The notes beneath the pieces are model-generated. The model did no database searches, was not told the origin of the DNA, and saw only the letters and a list, made by a program, of their open reading frames with translations. Positions 25,022 through 39,900 of a DNA stretch of 64,000 nt are shown one piece after another. A program made the translations under genes and the position numbers. This stretch comes from Salvia splendens (taxonomy: Eukaryota; Streptophyta; Magnoliopsida; Lamiales; Lamiaceae). Within the stretch, counting starts at the first letter, position 1; each line of letters begins with the position of its first letter. Location of the stretch: contig NC_056046.1 in NCBI RefSeq assembly GCF_004379255.2, positions 2,914,001-2,978,000 on the forward strand, in the 5' to 3' direction.

Positions 25022-26860
25022 ATGGCGAGGAGTTTGTGGGCAACTAGAGCTGCTTCGTACCTAAGGATCAATGTTCCCTGCAGAGGCTTTGCTACCGGTA
25101 AGAGTGTGTGTGTGTATTGATCCGTATTTTGATTTGGCTTTTTGACTCTATTAAATTCGTGTGCTCTATGTGTTTGGTTAATTGATGGAAACATTGTGAT
25201 CTGTTGTGCTGTGAAGGATCTGATCTTCCAATATGCGGTTTGGTGTTATATTGCTATGAGATCGCTGCTGCTCTTATTAATTGCTGTTTATGTGTATAGT
25301 GAGACGTCTTGCTCTCTGGAATTTCTCCCGGATTCGGAACGATATGCATTTCTCTCTATATGCTAAATTACTTGATATGCTTGGTTGATATTTGTAAATT
25401 AGTTTGAGGAGGTAGGACTAATTAGAGTTGCAGTGTGGCTGTATCGAAATGTGGAGTAATGTTTTTGATAGTTTTTCTTCATCGTTAGGCACTCGTGTAG
25501 GTAGGGTGAGCATTGGGGATGGACCATACAGATTTCATTGCAATTTATGCTGATTTTCCAGTTGTTTATTGATAGGTGTGACATTCCATGGCATGTATCT
25601 TCTATATGTGAATTGTGAAAACAATTTTCTTTCAATTCATGCAGTTCTAAAGGATCTAAAGTATGCCGATTCTCATGAATGGGTGAGAGTGGAAGGTGAG
25701 TCGGCTACCGTAGGTATTACAGATCACGCTCAAGACCACCTAGGTGAAGTTGTCTATGTTGAACTACCCGAGGAGGGGAGTAAGGTAGAGCAAGGTGCAA
25801 GTTTCGGTGCTGTTGAAAGTGTCAAAGCTACAAGCGATGTGAACTCGCCTGTTTCAGGGAAAGTGGTCGAAGTTAACAAAAAGCTCAGTGATTCTCCTGG
25901 TTTGGTGAGCTTTTTTTAGATCAAATTCTTGTTTCTGGCTTAACTTGATTGTCACATTGTTAACACGGTTGCATATTAGTCATAGATTGCTCCCACTCCC
26001 CCAATTCTCGCGAAGGTACTATTCATTTGTTTCCATGACAACTATTTAGGTTCTATGAAACACGATTTTTCTAGATACGGAACTGAAGCTCTGTGGTTAC
26101 AACTCTTCCTTATATCCTATTGGAGCTTCATCATTTTTTCTTGGTAGTTGATTATTACCATTTCCCGACCCCTTCCCTTTTGTGCAAAAGACTATTCAAT
26201 GGCTGAATAAAATGAGATCTGAAAAGAGAAGTAGCTCATGCAGCTAATAAGAAAAGAATGAGATACCCTGAAGTGGAAATTGCAATTGATTCCTTGCAGT
26301 TATCAGAGTTCATGGTTATCCGAGTTCATTTTGTGGATACTTATTAGGATATCATACTAATTTTCCTTAGGTCCAAAATGATTAAGGAGATGATATGACA
26401 GTTATATGCTTCTTGTCAGCCATGTGTTGCCGCATTTTTTGTGCTGTTGCTGCATCATCCAAATATTCGTTTCTTTACCACACTATATTTCTGGAAGTGC
26501 TTCACCTTGATAATGGTGAAAACTAACATATCTTGCACTTGCTTCTGAGATCCTACTTCTTTATCATGACTCGATTTTGCTCTGATGGTAGTTTATATAT
26601 CCGTTGCTTGAATTCTTGATGAACGGCGCCAAAGAATTATGCATATATGCAGCTCCCTGCGCTATATTGTCTCCGCCATCTATTCAGTCCTCTTACTTAT
26701 GTAAACATCTTCACCTCTTAACTTCATTCAGGTCAATTCGAGCCCTTACGAAGATGGATGGATCATAAAGGTAGAGCTGGAGGATGACAGTGACCTCCCC
26801 TGTTTAATGGACCCTGAACGCTATACCAAGTTCTGTGAAAAAGAAGATGCTAGTCGCTGA
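25022..26860 (+). CDS. GDCSH: Glycine cleavage system H protein, mitochondrial
   Basis: Three exons (25022-25097, 25645-25904, 26732-26860) join to 154 residues, the normal length for plant H protein. The N terminus [16 protein letters not shown] is a basic/hydroxylated mitochondrial presequence. The mature lipoyl domain starts near [13 protein letters not shown]. The lipoyl-lysine lies in [18 protein letters not shown], and the C terminus ([26 protein letters not shown]) is typical. H protein shuttles the methylamine intermediate between the P, T and L proteins of glycine decarboxylase and is central to photorespiration. Intron 2 (about 0.8 kb) begins GTGAGC and ends CAG. No lesions were found. 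Confidence 0.96.
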
Positions 26861-27387
26861 GAAAAATTATTGCCACAATAATAACTTTCTTAGAAGGAAT
26901 TTTGGATTTCTACATTTTATTCCCTCTTTTCAATTTCCTTGTTTCTTATGTATCCACATTATTTGGACGAGGGTGATAAATGGTTGCAATTATTACCCTT
27001 TTGTTATGCATAATATTTCATGTGTTGTGCCGCATTTATATTATGCTTGAATGCTTGAATTCCAGTGAGCAAGTTAGTTTTTAAGCACATTGTTATTTTC
27101 TTGTTTAAATAGAATACAGATATATATTTGGATATGAAACATGAATACTAGATTTATTTTCATCTAAAATTGTAATGCTGAAAAAATATTGATATTCATA
27201 ATTAAGATATGAGTTGAATGAGTATAATTATTTTCTTTGAATTTCTTCAAAATATAACAAAGAAAGATAGACCGACGTTCAAAAATTCTACAAATAATCA
27301 CTCACGAATTTTTGCCTTATCAATAAAAATAGAAATTAGAAACTCTCCAAAACCCTACTGCTGTTTACCAGCATCAAATTCGAAACT
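26861..27387. other. Gap between H-protein and chaperonin genes
   Basis: This gap of about 0.5 kb must hold the H-protein 3' UTR and the chaperonin promoter and leader. I see no other gene. Confidence 0.5.
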
Positions 27388-30449
<3,062 letters not shown>

Positions 30450-30488
30450 CGGAAGATCAAGGTCGTAAGAAATCACGGTACACTAGAA

Positions 30489-30602
30489 AATCGAAGATCA
30501 GCCAAACTGATTAGATTATTCACCATTCTTTGAGACAAATGCCCTAATCGAAGATCAGCCAAACTGATTAGATTATTCACCATTCTTTGAGACAAATGCC
30601 CT
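30489..30602. repeat. Identical 57-bp tandem duplication in chaperonin 3' flank
   Basis: The unit starting AATCGAAGATCAGCCAAACT occupies 30489-30545 and 30546-30602 with no difference that I can see. It starts 40 bases after the chaperonin stop codon, so it is probably in the 3' UTR. Confidence 0.9.
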
Positions 30603-32460
30603 TCCTTTAGTGTCAACGAGAGGAGATCGTACAATGTTGGATGGTTGAAATACGAGCGTTCCATATCAGAAGCCTAACAAGGTCAGGTCAGGTCAGCTAC
30701 TGGTAAGAAATTAGCTCTTTTCCAGTTAAAGATGATACGTATAATATATGGCTTGTCCTTGTTGAAAGTATTGAAGATGCTTCTTTGAGTGCCACTGATG
30801 ATGAAATGTTGATCATTGGGCCACGTTGGCGATTCATAGCCAACGTGGCACTCGAGAAACCTGGGCAGTGTCTAGGATTTGAATCTGTGAGACTCTAGGA
30901 ATGCAATTTTTGTTTCATTAGATTATTAGTACCAAATTGCAATGTGACAAGAAGAAAGTGACTCTTCCCCACTTTCTAAGAATTTAAATATTATCATATG
31001 CTAACCAACTCCATACAAATTATGATGATGAAACTGTGGGCTTTTCTGGGTCAGGTAGAACAACCATCTACATAACAACTTATATTTAGTATACTTTTGC
31101 CATTGCATTCTTTTTCCTTGTTGAATAAAGTCATTACTTTTTGTCCATTTCTTACATATATGTTACATCTGATCTACCAAATCAAGATTCCAATTGATCA
31201 TCTTTGGGCCATAATCATTCTCTTAGCCGTTTTTGTATGTCGTAGAATGTTAGCAATCTTCATATTAAAATACCCATTTTAAATTTGTAATTATTGTTCG
31301 CAATCTTCATCAAGTAGTCATTATTTCTTGTTTATATCTCTTGCAACTTTTGTAAAGTTGCCAGTATAATTTTTTTTGCGTGTTGTAAACATATATAGGC
31401 GTTTTTTGGCTATAATACTTTTGATTAAGCCTAGTATGCTTTCTAATTTTTGCTGTGTGACAGTAAATATATAATGATTCAGGCTTGATGTCAAAGTTAA
31501 GTATGTTGTCCACAATTTGGCTTAGGCACCTTATTCGGCACGCATGAAACCCCACTTTCTAATTTAAAATTATGATAATGGTATTGGCATCTTTTTTACG
31601 TCATTGTTTTTTATTCATCCAAATATTTATCAGAGGGTGACGTAATTTGGTTCGAAATTAATATTCTGGAACATCGTAATAGTGCTATTAATGCAGTATT
31701 GATTAGGTATAATCATTCAACGACTAAAAATTAATAGAATGAGAGCTACCTTTACGAGTGTGATCAACGATGTGATTATATGATTGTTAAGGCTTCATCT
31801 TCGCGATTCCTCTGATTAATTTCGTGGTTACTAATTTTAAATATAAAAATAAATAGCTATAAAATTATGAAATTTGGTTAAATCCAGGTGTGTTCTGTAT
31901 ATACGAAATATTAGAAATTCACAATTGTCTCATGATTTTTTTTTCTTGGTGAATGCAACGAGTTGACTTGCAGGTGTAAAATTTTGATACATTACTCCCT
32001 ATGAATGAATAGCAGTAGTGCAATTTATCGAGTCTATGAAATTTAAACATAAAATAAAGGTAAATTTGATCAGATGTGATAAATGAAACTTTTTGACTAT
32101 TTTTGATTTATTATTTAAAATTTGATAAAAGTAAGATAAATCAGAATTGATCTACAGTATATTTAATTATTTTATAGAGTACTTCCATTTATAAATAGAG
32201 TGAGTGCTATTTTCATAACTAAATCTTACTAGTATTGTTGAGTATTTTGCACACCTTTTTATTCTTTTAGAAACTCAAAATACTACTATAAAATTCAATT
32301 ATAATAGAGGTAAATATATAATTAAAATTCAATAGTATAACCCACGATGTCTGAATTCATTAATCATTAAAAATATATTAGTAGGAGTACTACTAATAAG
32401 AAAAAAATAAAGATAGAGAAAGCAGCCATCCAAAAATTAAATATTCAGTACAAATAAAAT
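30603..32460. other. Intergenic region upstream of NAP1
   Basis: AT-rich and non-coding. The first part is chaperonin 3' flank, with GGTCAGGTCAGGTCAG-like short repeats at about 30680-30700. The end is the NAP1 promoter. I see no gene or clear transposon. Confidence 0.5.
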
Positions 32461-33117
32461 TACAACAGAGAGCATCTTGTTTCTCTCTCGTTGTCAACTT
32501 GTCTCTATTTCTCTCTCATCGTATTGGAGCGTCTGTAAATTCAATACTCTACTACTCCTATATACTAGTTGGAGTAATATCTGCTACTACCGCCATTCAT
32601 AGCATAGAGAGTAGTAATAGTTGAAGTAGCAGTAGCTAGATCTGAACTCGACGGAGCTGTTGTTACTCGCGCTCAATTTTTGTAGCGGAGCTCCACTAAC
32701 TTCCTCATTTCAACTTATTACTGGTATTGTTATCGTCTCTCTCTGTATACCTAACTATACGCGCAGAGAGAGAATTTAGTAGTCACTTATTGTTCGTGTA
32801 GAATTACCAATTGCTTGCCATGATCGGGAATTAGGTGTTCGTTTAGCGTTTTTGTTGTTTGTTTCATGCGGAATTTGACAATGAGAATGACGGATGTTTA
32901 ATTGTTCCGAATTTCTAATTGAGCATAGGAATTTAGGAATTCGAGATATTTTTATGCTGAAGCTAGTTCTTATGCAATGTGAGGTTTAATGAAAGTTTAT
33001 TTTCTTTTTCTTTGAGAAATTTGGCGGAGTTTGAATTTGTATGATCTTGTAAATTATCTTATCTCAGCAGGAAGGAGTGTTGTTTCTGGTTGAGAATTCT
33101 GATTGAGAGTGATAGAG
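32461..33117 (+). other. NAP1 5' leader with probable leader intron
   Basis: CT-rich tracts (TTTCTCTCTCGTTGTC and CTCTATTTCTCTCTCATCG at about 32480-32520) are typical of plant core promoters and leaders. An acceptor-like TATCTCAGCAG ends at 33070, 47 bases before the ATG. A candidate donor lies near 32722. This is inferred, not shown. Confidence 0.45.
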
Positions 33118-36100
33118 ATGGCAAAGTCGAGGCCGAATTTCCCAGCTCAGGATGTTTTATCAGCTGGACAAGGATCAGTGAGGTCGAGAGAATGGGAGGG
33201 TCCAACTAGGTGGACTGAGTACTTGGGTCCTGACGTAGCAGCCAGGAGTAATGGCGGAGCTGAAGGAGTGACTAGCCAAAGCGCAAGCAGTTCATCGCAG
33301 AAGGGTCTGAACATGCAATGGGTTTACCAGCTCACTCATGTAGCTGAAGGGCTAATGGCGAAAATGTATAGACTTAATCAGATTTTGGATTATCCTGATT
33401 TGGTTAATCATGCCTACTCTGAAGCGTTTTGGAAAGCCGGTCTGTTCCCTAACCAACCAAAGATTTGTATTTTGCTAGAGAAGAAGTTTCCTGAACATCA
33501 CAGCAAGCTGCAGCTGGAACGGGTAGCACTTTAATATCCTTTTAGTTTGTCTGAAAAACATTTTATGCAATTTTCTGTCATTTGAATTGGCTTTAAAGTG
33601 TGTCAGTGTTACATGGAATTCTGCGTAGGCTGATAAGCTTGCTTTGGATGCTATGTATGATAGTGCTGAGGTTCATTTACAGAGTATGGAGCCATGGATT
33701 CAGGTAAGACATTGCTATTGTTGCCTTTTATTTCTTAGTCACTGGTCAAGATTCAAGCAGTTGTTCTCGTTCCTGTTGGGGCTGAGGGACTCATTCACAA
33801 AAAAGCATTAAATGTTAATACAAGGGACTTCAGAAGTATTTTTTCGTGTTAGCTTGTCCAATATCAACTTACTGCACATTACTTATTTCATGGTTATTTC
33901 CATTTTCTGGATCAGCTACTTCTTGACCTGATGGCATTCCGAGAACAGTCTTTGCGGCTTATTCTGGACCTAAGCAGTACTGTGATTACGTTGCTGGTAT
34001 GGAATGGAAACAGTATTAGTTAGTTTGTTGAAAAGCTGGAGATGTATGAATGTTTCATTATCCATGTGATGGTTCTGTATATCTTATTGATTAGAAATAT
34101 TTTTCTCGACAAAATGATAAACTCATGATGATAATCTCCAAAAATTATTATTGTTGACACTGTATTATTACCAATAAATATTTTTTAATTGTTTGCCCTC
34201 TTTCCTTGCAGCCACACCAAAACTCTCTCATACTACATGCTTTCATGGATCTCTTTTGCTCGTTTGTTCGTGTTAATCTATTTTCTGAGAAGGCAAGTCT
34301 GTTGAAGGCATAGTGATCAGTTTCCTTTCGTATTTTCAGCTAAAAATTTAGTTGATTTTATCTTTTACATGAAAAAATATTTTAATTACAGATACCAAGG
34401 AAAATGATGCTGCAAACATACAATCTTTTGTACTCCATGGCACGGAATGATCGTGATTGTGACTTTTACCATAGGTGAGATAACTTCTGATCTAATATAC
34501 GATTTTTTGGGGTGGACTTCCTGACAAGCTTTATGTGTTTTACCACCTCTAGATGTTTGATAACATATTCTTTATGAAGAAATATGGTATTGTTAATGAT
34601 GTATGATTAATCGTAGTACATAAACTTCAGCTTCTTATAAAAGAAGGTCTTACAAACTGCTAATCTGTTTTCTTTCTTGAATGCCAGATTTCTGCTAATT
34701 TTCTTTTCCTTTTTCACTTCCAGATTAATTCAATTTGTTGATTCTTATGATCCACCGTTTAAGGGGTTACATGAAGATCTTAATTTTGTCAGTCCTAGGA
34801 TTGGAGAGGTTATATTCTCAGCCTACATTTCTTCCTTTGAAGATTAAATTTCACCCTTAGATCCTTTCTTAGCTCTTCAAGGAATGTTAATTAATTATCT
34901 ACATGGCACTTTCAGTAATAAAGAGTTCGATTGTGCTGTTTTTGATTCTGTAATTTTTATATCAGGTTTTAGAGGCTGTTGGCCCAATTATCTTTTTATC
35001 TACAGATACACGGAAGCTGCGGAATGAGGGTTTTCTGAGCCCATTTCATCCTAGATACCCTGACATACTTACGAACTCTGCACATCCTATGGTAACAAGC
35101 CATCTTTTTCAAGCTGATCCATTATTGCATGTTCCAAAAGGTTGCAGAATGACTTAACATAGAAACAACGAATCATTTCTACAAAGAAAGCTACAATAAA
35201 CACAACTGATTCTTTATGTCTTTTACAATAAACGCAGAGAGCTCAGGACCTTGCGAATGTTACGTCATATCGTGAGTGGGTGCTCTTTGGATATTTGGTT
35301 TGTCCAGATGAGCTTCTTAGAGTGACCAGCATTGACATTGCTTTGGTACACTATGTTTCCACCCCCCTTTCTTATCTTAATAATGTTACAACTATGTTCT
35401 CCATGATATTTTGGTTGCATTGTATGATTACCATATTTTGATTCACTGTATACAGTCCTCCATTTATAGCTTAAGTCCTTCATGTTGTTTCTCATTCTCA
35501 TATCAGGTTGTGCTGAAGGAAAACTTAGTTCTTACACTATTCAGGGATGAAGTAAGTCTATCTCTCTTACATTTAGACATCTTTATGTCTTTGTATTTTG
35601 TTGCATTCTGTTTTGCTAGGAATATAATGATGTTGTAAACTATGGGAGCACTGCTAGTCCTTCAAACCTCTTTCCATTAGACATTCCTAATGTAACTAAA
35701 TGTTCTATAATTTCTATATCCCTTGCTGCGAACCTGCTTATGCGACACTTAAGGTTTGCGTTATGGTGGCTAGTTCTATCCTGTGTTGGTAACTAGGCTT
35801 TTTTGGTAAAAGTAATTATAAAATTGGGTTTGGGATGCTAATTATAATCAAAATTTAAGCAATGCAAGTATTGCACAACAACAATAAATTTGCTGGTAAT
35901 GTGGTGAAGAGGATTTTACAACTGGGTTTCTCTGCACCTCTCATGACCAGCTACATAAAAAATCACCAATCTCCCCCTTTAATAAATGGTAAAGTTTTTT
36001 GTTCTTCACTATGTATGGCGAGACTGGGATATTTTGTATCATGTCATCTATATTAAATCTTAAACTTGGCAATCGTGACTGCTTTCTTTCTTTAGGATTA

Positions 36101-36891
36101 GTAAGAACAGCTTCCCTAACCATTTTGTTTTGTTTGTGGCAGTATATATTATTGCACGAGGACTATCAGTTATATGTTTTACCACGAATTTTGGAATCGA
36201 AAAAGATGGCAAAGTCTGGACGAACAAAGCAAAAAGAAGCAGATCTAGAATATAGTGTTGCAAAGCAGGTAGAGAAAATGATCAGGTATTACATGCAGAT
36301 TTTCTTATTTAACTCATTGAATCTGCCTATTTGGGAAGAAGCACAATCTGATTCTTTGCATATAAAGATTAGAAAAAATGCCAAAATTGCACCTCCAGGA
36401 TCCAGCCTATATCCCATATTGCTGGAAAATCTGCATGTAACGCGTATAAAGATGCACTGGCAACTGGCAACTACTTGTATTTAAAAACTTCTACACGTAA
36501 CTTCATTACATTTTCAGCACGAACAATTTTGTTGTTTGGACACAAGTTCAGCTCAATTTTATTGTTTGGATCTTTTATAAATTGTGACTTATAGCTCTTC
36601 AAATTACCTTTTGATGTGGGTTTCGACTGTGCCAGTGAGGTACATGAGCAAGCCCTTCACTCCTGTGATTCCATACACCATGAAAGGAGAATAATGTTGA
36701 AGCAGGAAATTGGAAGGATGGTCCTGTTTTTTACTGACCAACCTAGTTTATTGGCTCCTAATATCCAGGTACGCATGTTTATGGCGTTATGAATTTTCAT
36801 TTTCCCCATTCTTCCTATGTATCTTGTTTGAGGGAGTAAGGATCAGAGAAAGAAAGGAGCAATTAATTCATTTACATTATGTTAGATGGCA

Positions 36892-36928
<37 letters not shown>

Positions 36929-39900
36929 TGTGATCAATTGAGATTTTTTAGCCTAATTGAGAATTGAGATGCATTATTAGCCACTCATTTTTATTAAATG
37001 AGTGGTCCAGAATTTACCACATGGAAAATATTTTTACATTAATTAATTGTGAAAGGGCAGAATGGTAATTTCATCATACATTTTATTTAATAAATATTTT
37101 TTTATTTTTTTAAAAAAAATTAATTTTTTTTTTCGATTTTTTATTTTTTTTATTTTTTTATTATTTTTATTTTTTTTGTCAACTACATATACAATTCATG
37201 TCAACTACACACATATAATGTCAACTACATATACAATTCATGTCAACTGCACATATATAATGTCAACTACATATATGATTCATATCACCTATACACATAT
37301 AATGTCAACTATAAGCTATTGACATTTGATGTGCAGGCTATTGACATTTGATGTGCAGGGCTATTAACATTTGATGTGCAGGCTACACATCGTAGTTGAC
37401 ATCGCGTGAAAATTAAAAAAATTAAAAAAAAATTTAAAAATATTTTAAAAAAATAAAAAAATAATTTTTTTTTTAGTTGTTGACATTTTAATACGAGTTG
37501 TTGACATTTGATATTCTGGCTATTGAAATGAAATGACGATAATACCCTTAGTTGACATTTCAAAATGAGTGGCTGAAAATGCATCTCAATTCTCAATTAA
37601 GCTAAAAAATCTCAACCTAACAAGACCCTATATAGGGATGTATTCATTTCCTTTTTGTATCTTTTGTTCTTTATTCTTTTTAATCTCAGCCCCACGATTT
37701 TTTCATCCGACGGTTAGATTGGTACCACGTGTCATTTAATAATGCAAATTTTCAGTTGAATAATGCACACCGACTAATAATGCACCATTATAGTGTAATA
37801 ATGCAGATTTTCAGTTGAATAATGCACACCGACTAATAATGCACCATTATAGTGTAATAATGCAGATCATCTGGACCGTTGATGAATGAGATCTAACGGC
37901 CCATATTAAGAAGAATAAAGGATCTAAGGGATGAATAGGAGAATAACGATCCCCTATATATATATATATTAAGCTCTACCTGCTGCTGGTTGTGCAGATG
38001 GTTTTTTCTGCCTTAGCTTTTGCACAGAGTGAGGTTCTATGGTACTTTCAGCACGTCGGAGTAGCATCTTCCAAATCCAAAACAGCTCGAGTTGTGTCAG
38101 TAGAAAATGTAAGAGAAGTATCTTTGAATTGTATTTTTATCATGAGATAGTTCTTTATTTGATCTGTTTCTTGTATTGAAATATAATAAATTTATCTTTC
38201 TCGTTTTTTGGTAATTGCTCTACACCTAAACACTCAACTCTGTCACTTTCTTTACAATGCAGGATCCAAATGACCCAACCATTGGTTTCTTATTGGACGG
38301 GATGGACCAGCTTTGCTGTCTGGTCCGCAAATATATTGCAGGTTAGGTTCCTTGCCAAGGAAGTCTTTGTCCGTGTCTGCTGTGACCTACCCCATTGAAT
38401 TTTTATACATGAAATTTAGAGTGTATGAATTCTGATGGGCCTGATTATACCTTCAACTTAGCCTTAGGTTGTAGGATTGTAGGATTGTAGCTTTCCAGAG
38501 CCCTCCCAAGGCTTAAAACATGTATTGCAGGAAAAGTTTGTCAATGCTAACAATAGTTGCTGGAAAGCAAATGGCATAATCTGAATATCTTTTTTATTTG
38601 AGTTATTACTGAAATCTAGAACTTTATTTTCTCTCAGCCATTAGAGGCTATGCCTTATCATACCTATCATCCTGTGCCGGTAGAATCCGTTTCCTGCTTG
38701 GCACTCCTGGAATGGTGGCACTTGACCTGGATGCTACTCTAAAGGGACTTTTCCAAAGGATTGTTCTGCATCTAGAGAACATACCAAAACCCCAGGGAGA
38801 AAATATTTCCACAATCTCATGTGATTTATCGGTAAGCTGTTTAGTCCTGTGTTGCACAGTGTATCAACCTACATTTTTCTCGAGTTCAGTTCTAGAATAA
38901 TGTTACTTCACCACTTCTCCTACATCATCTAGTTACTGGTTGTTTTCTGACATTCAGGACTTGCGCAAAGATTGGTTAACCGTGTTGATGATTGTCACTT
39001 CTGCGCGTTCATCAATCAACATTAGACATTTAGAGAAAGCTACTGTGTCCACCGGCAAAGAGGGGTTACTGTCAGAAGGCAATGCCGCATACAATTGGTC
39101 CAGGTTCTCAATTTAGCCAAACTTCTCCTGAAAGAATATTGTACATGCGGTTTGATCTTTTTATAATTTAAACAAATTTGTCATAGTTGTGCTGGCAACT
39201 TCTTAGATTTGATTCTCTAGTTTCTTCATACATAAGTACAGTATTCCAAGGTTGTGCATTAAAAAAATTGACACATTTTGCATGTATGCAGATGTGTGGA
39301 TGAGCTAGAAGCTCAATTATCAAAATTTGGGGGTCTGAAAAAACTTTACTTCAACCATCAACATCTTACAACTGTAAGTTGCAGTGTACAGATTTTATAG
39401 GAAGAGTATCTATATAGTACAAGAGACTAAGCTAGACTATGTCACATAACCGATGTGAGATGGAATAAATATAGTATAATACTGACACGACTCAACTGGT
39501 ACTGTAGGTTTTCCGCAACACCATGTTTGGGCCTGAGGGCCGTCCCCAGCATTGCTGTGCTTGGCTCGGTGTTGCTAGCAGTTTTCCAGAATGTGCCTCT
39601 CCAATTGTTCCAGAGGAGGTATCTTCAAAACTCAACGCCTCACATTAGTTCAAGTCGAAGTCATCAAGAGTTGTTATTTTCTTACAGTTTTCTTAGTGCA
39701 AGAACTCCCGCCAGAATCCATAACTTCAACTCTTTTAAATATAGGTGACTAAAATAGGCCGCGATGCAGTTCTATATGTTGAGTCCCTAATTGAATCTAT
39801 AATGGGAGGATTGGAAGGTTTGATAAATATTCTTGACTCGGATGGAGGATTTGGTTCCCTGGAGATGCAGGTTGCTACTACTTCTTTGTTTTCTTCAGAG

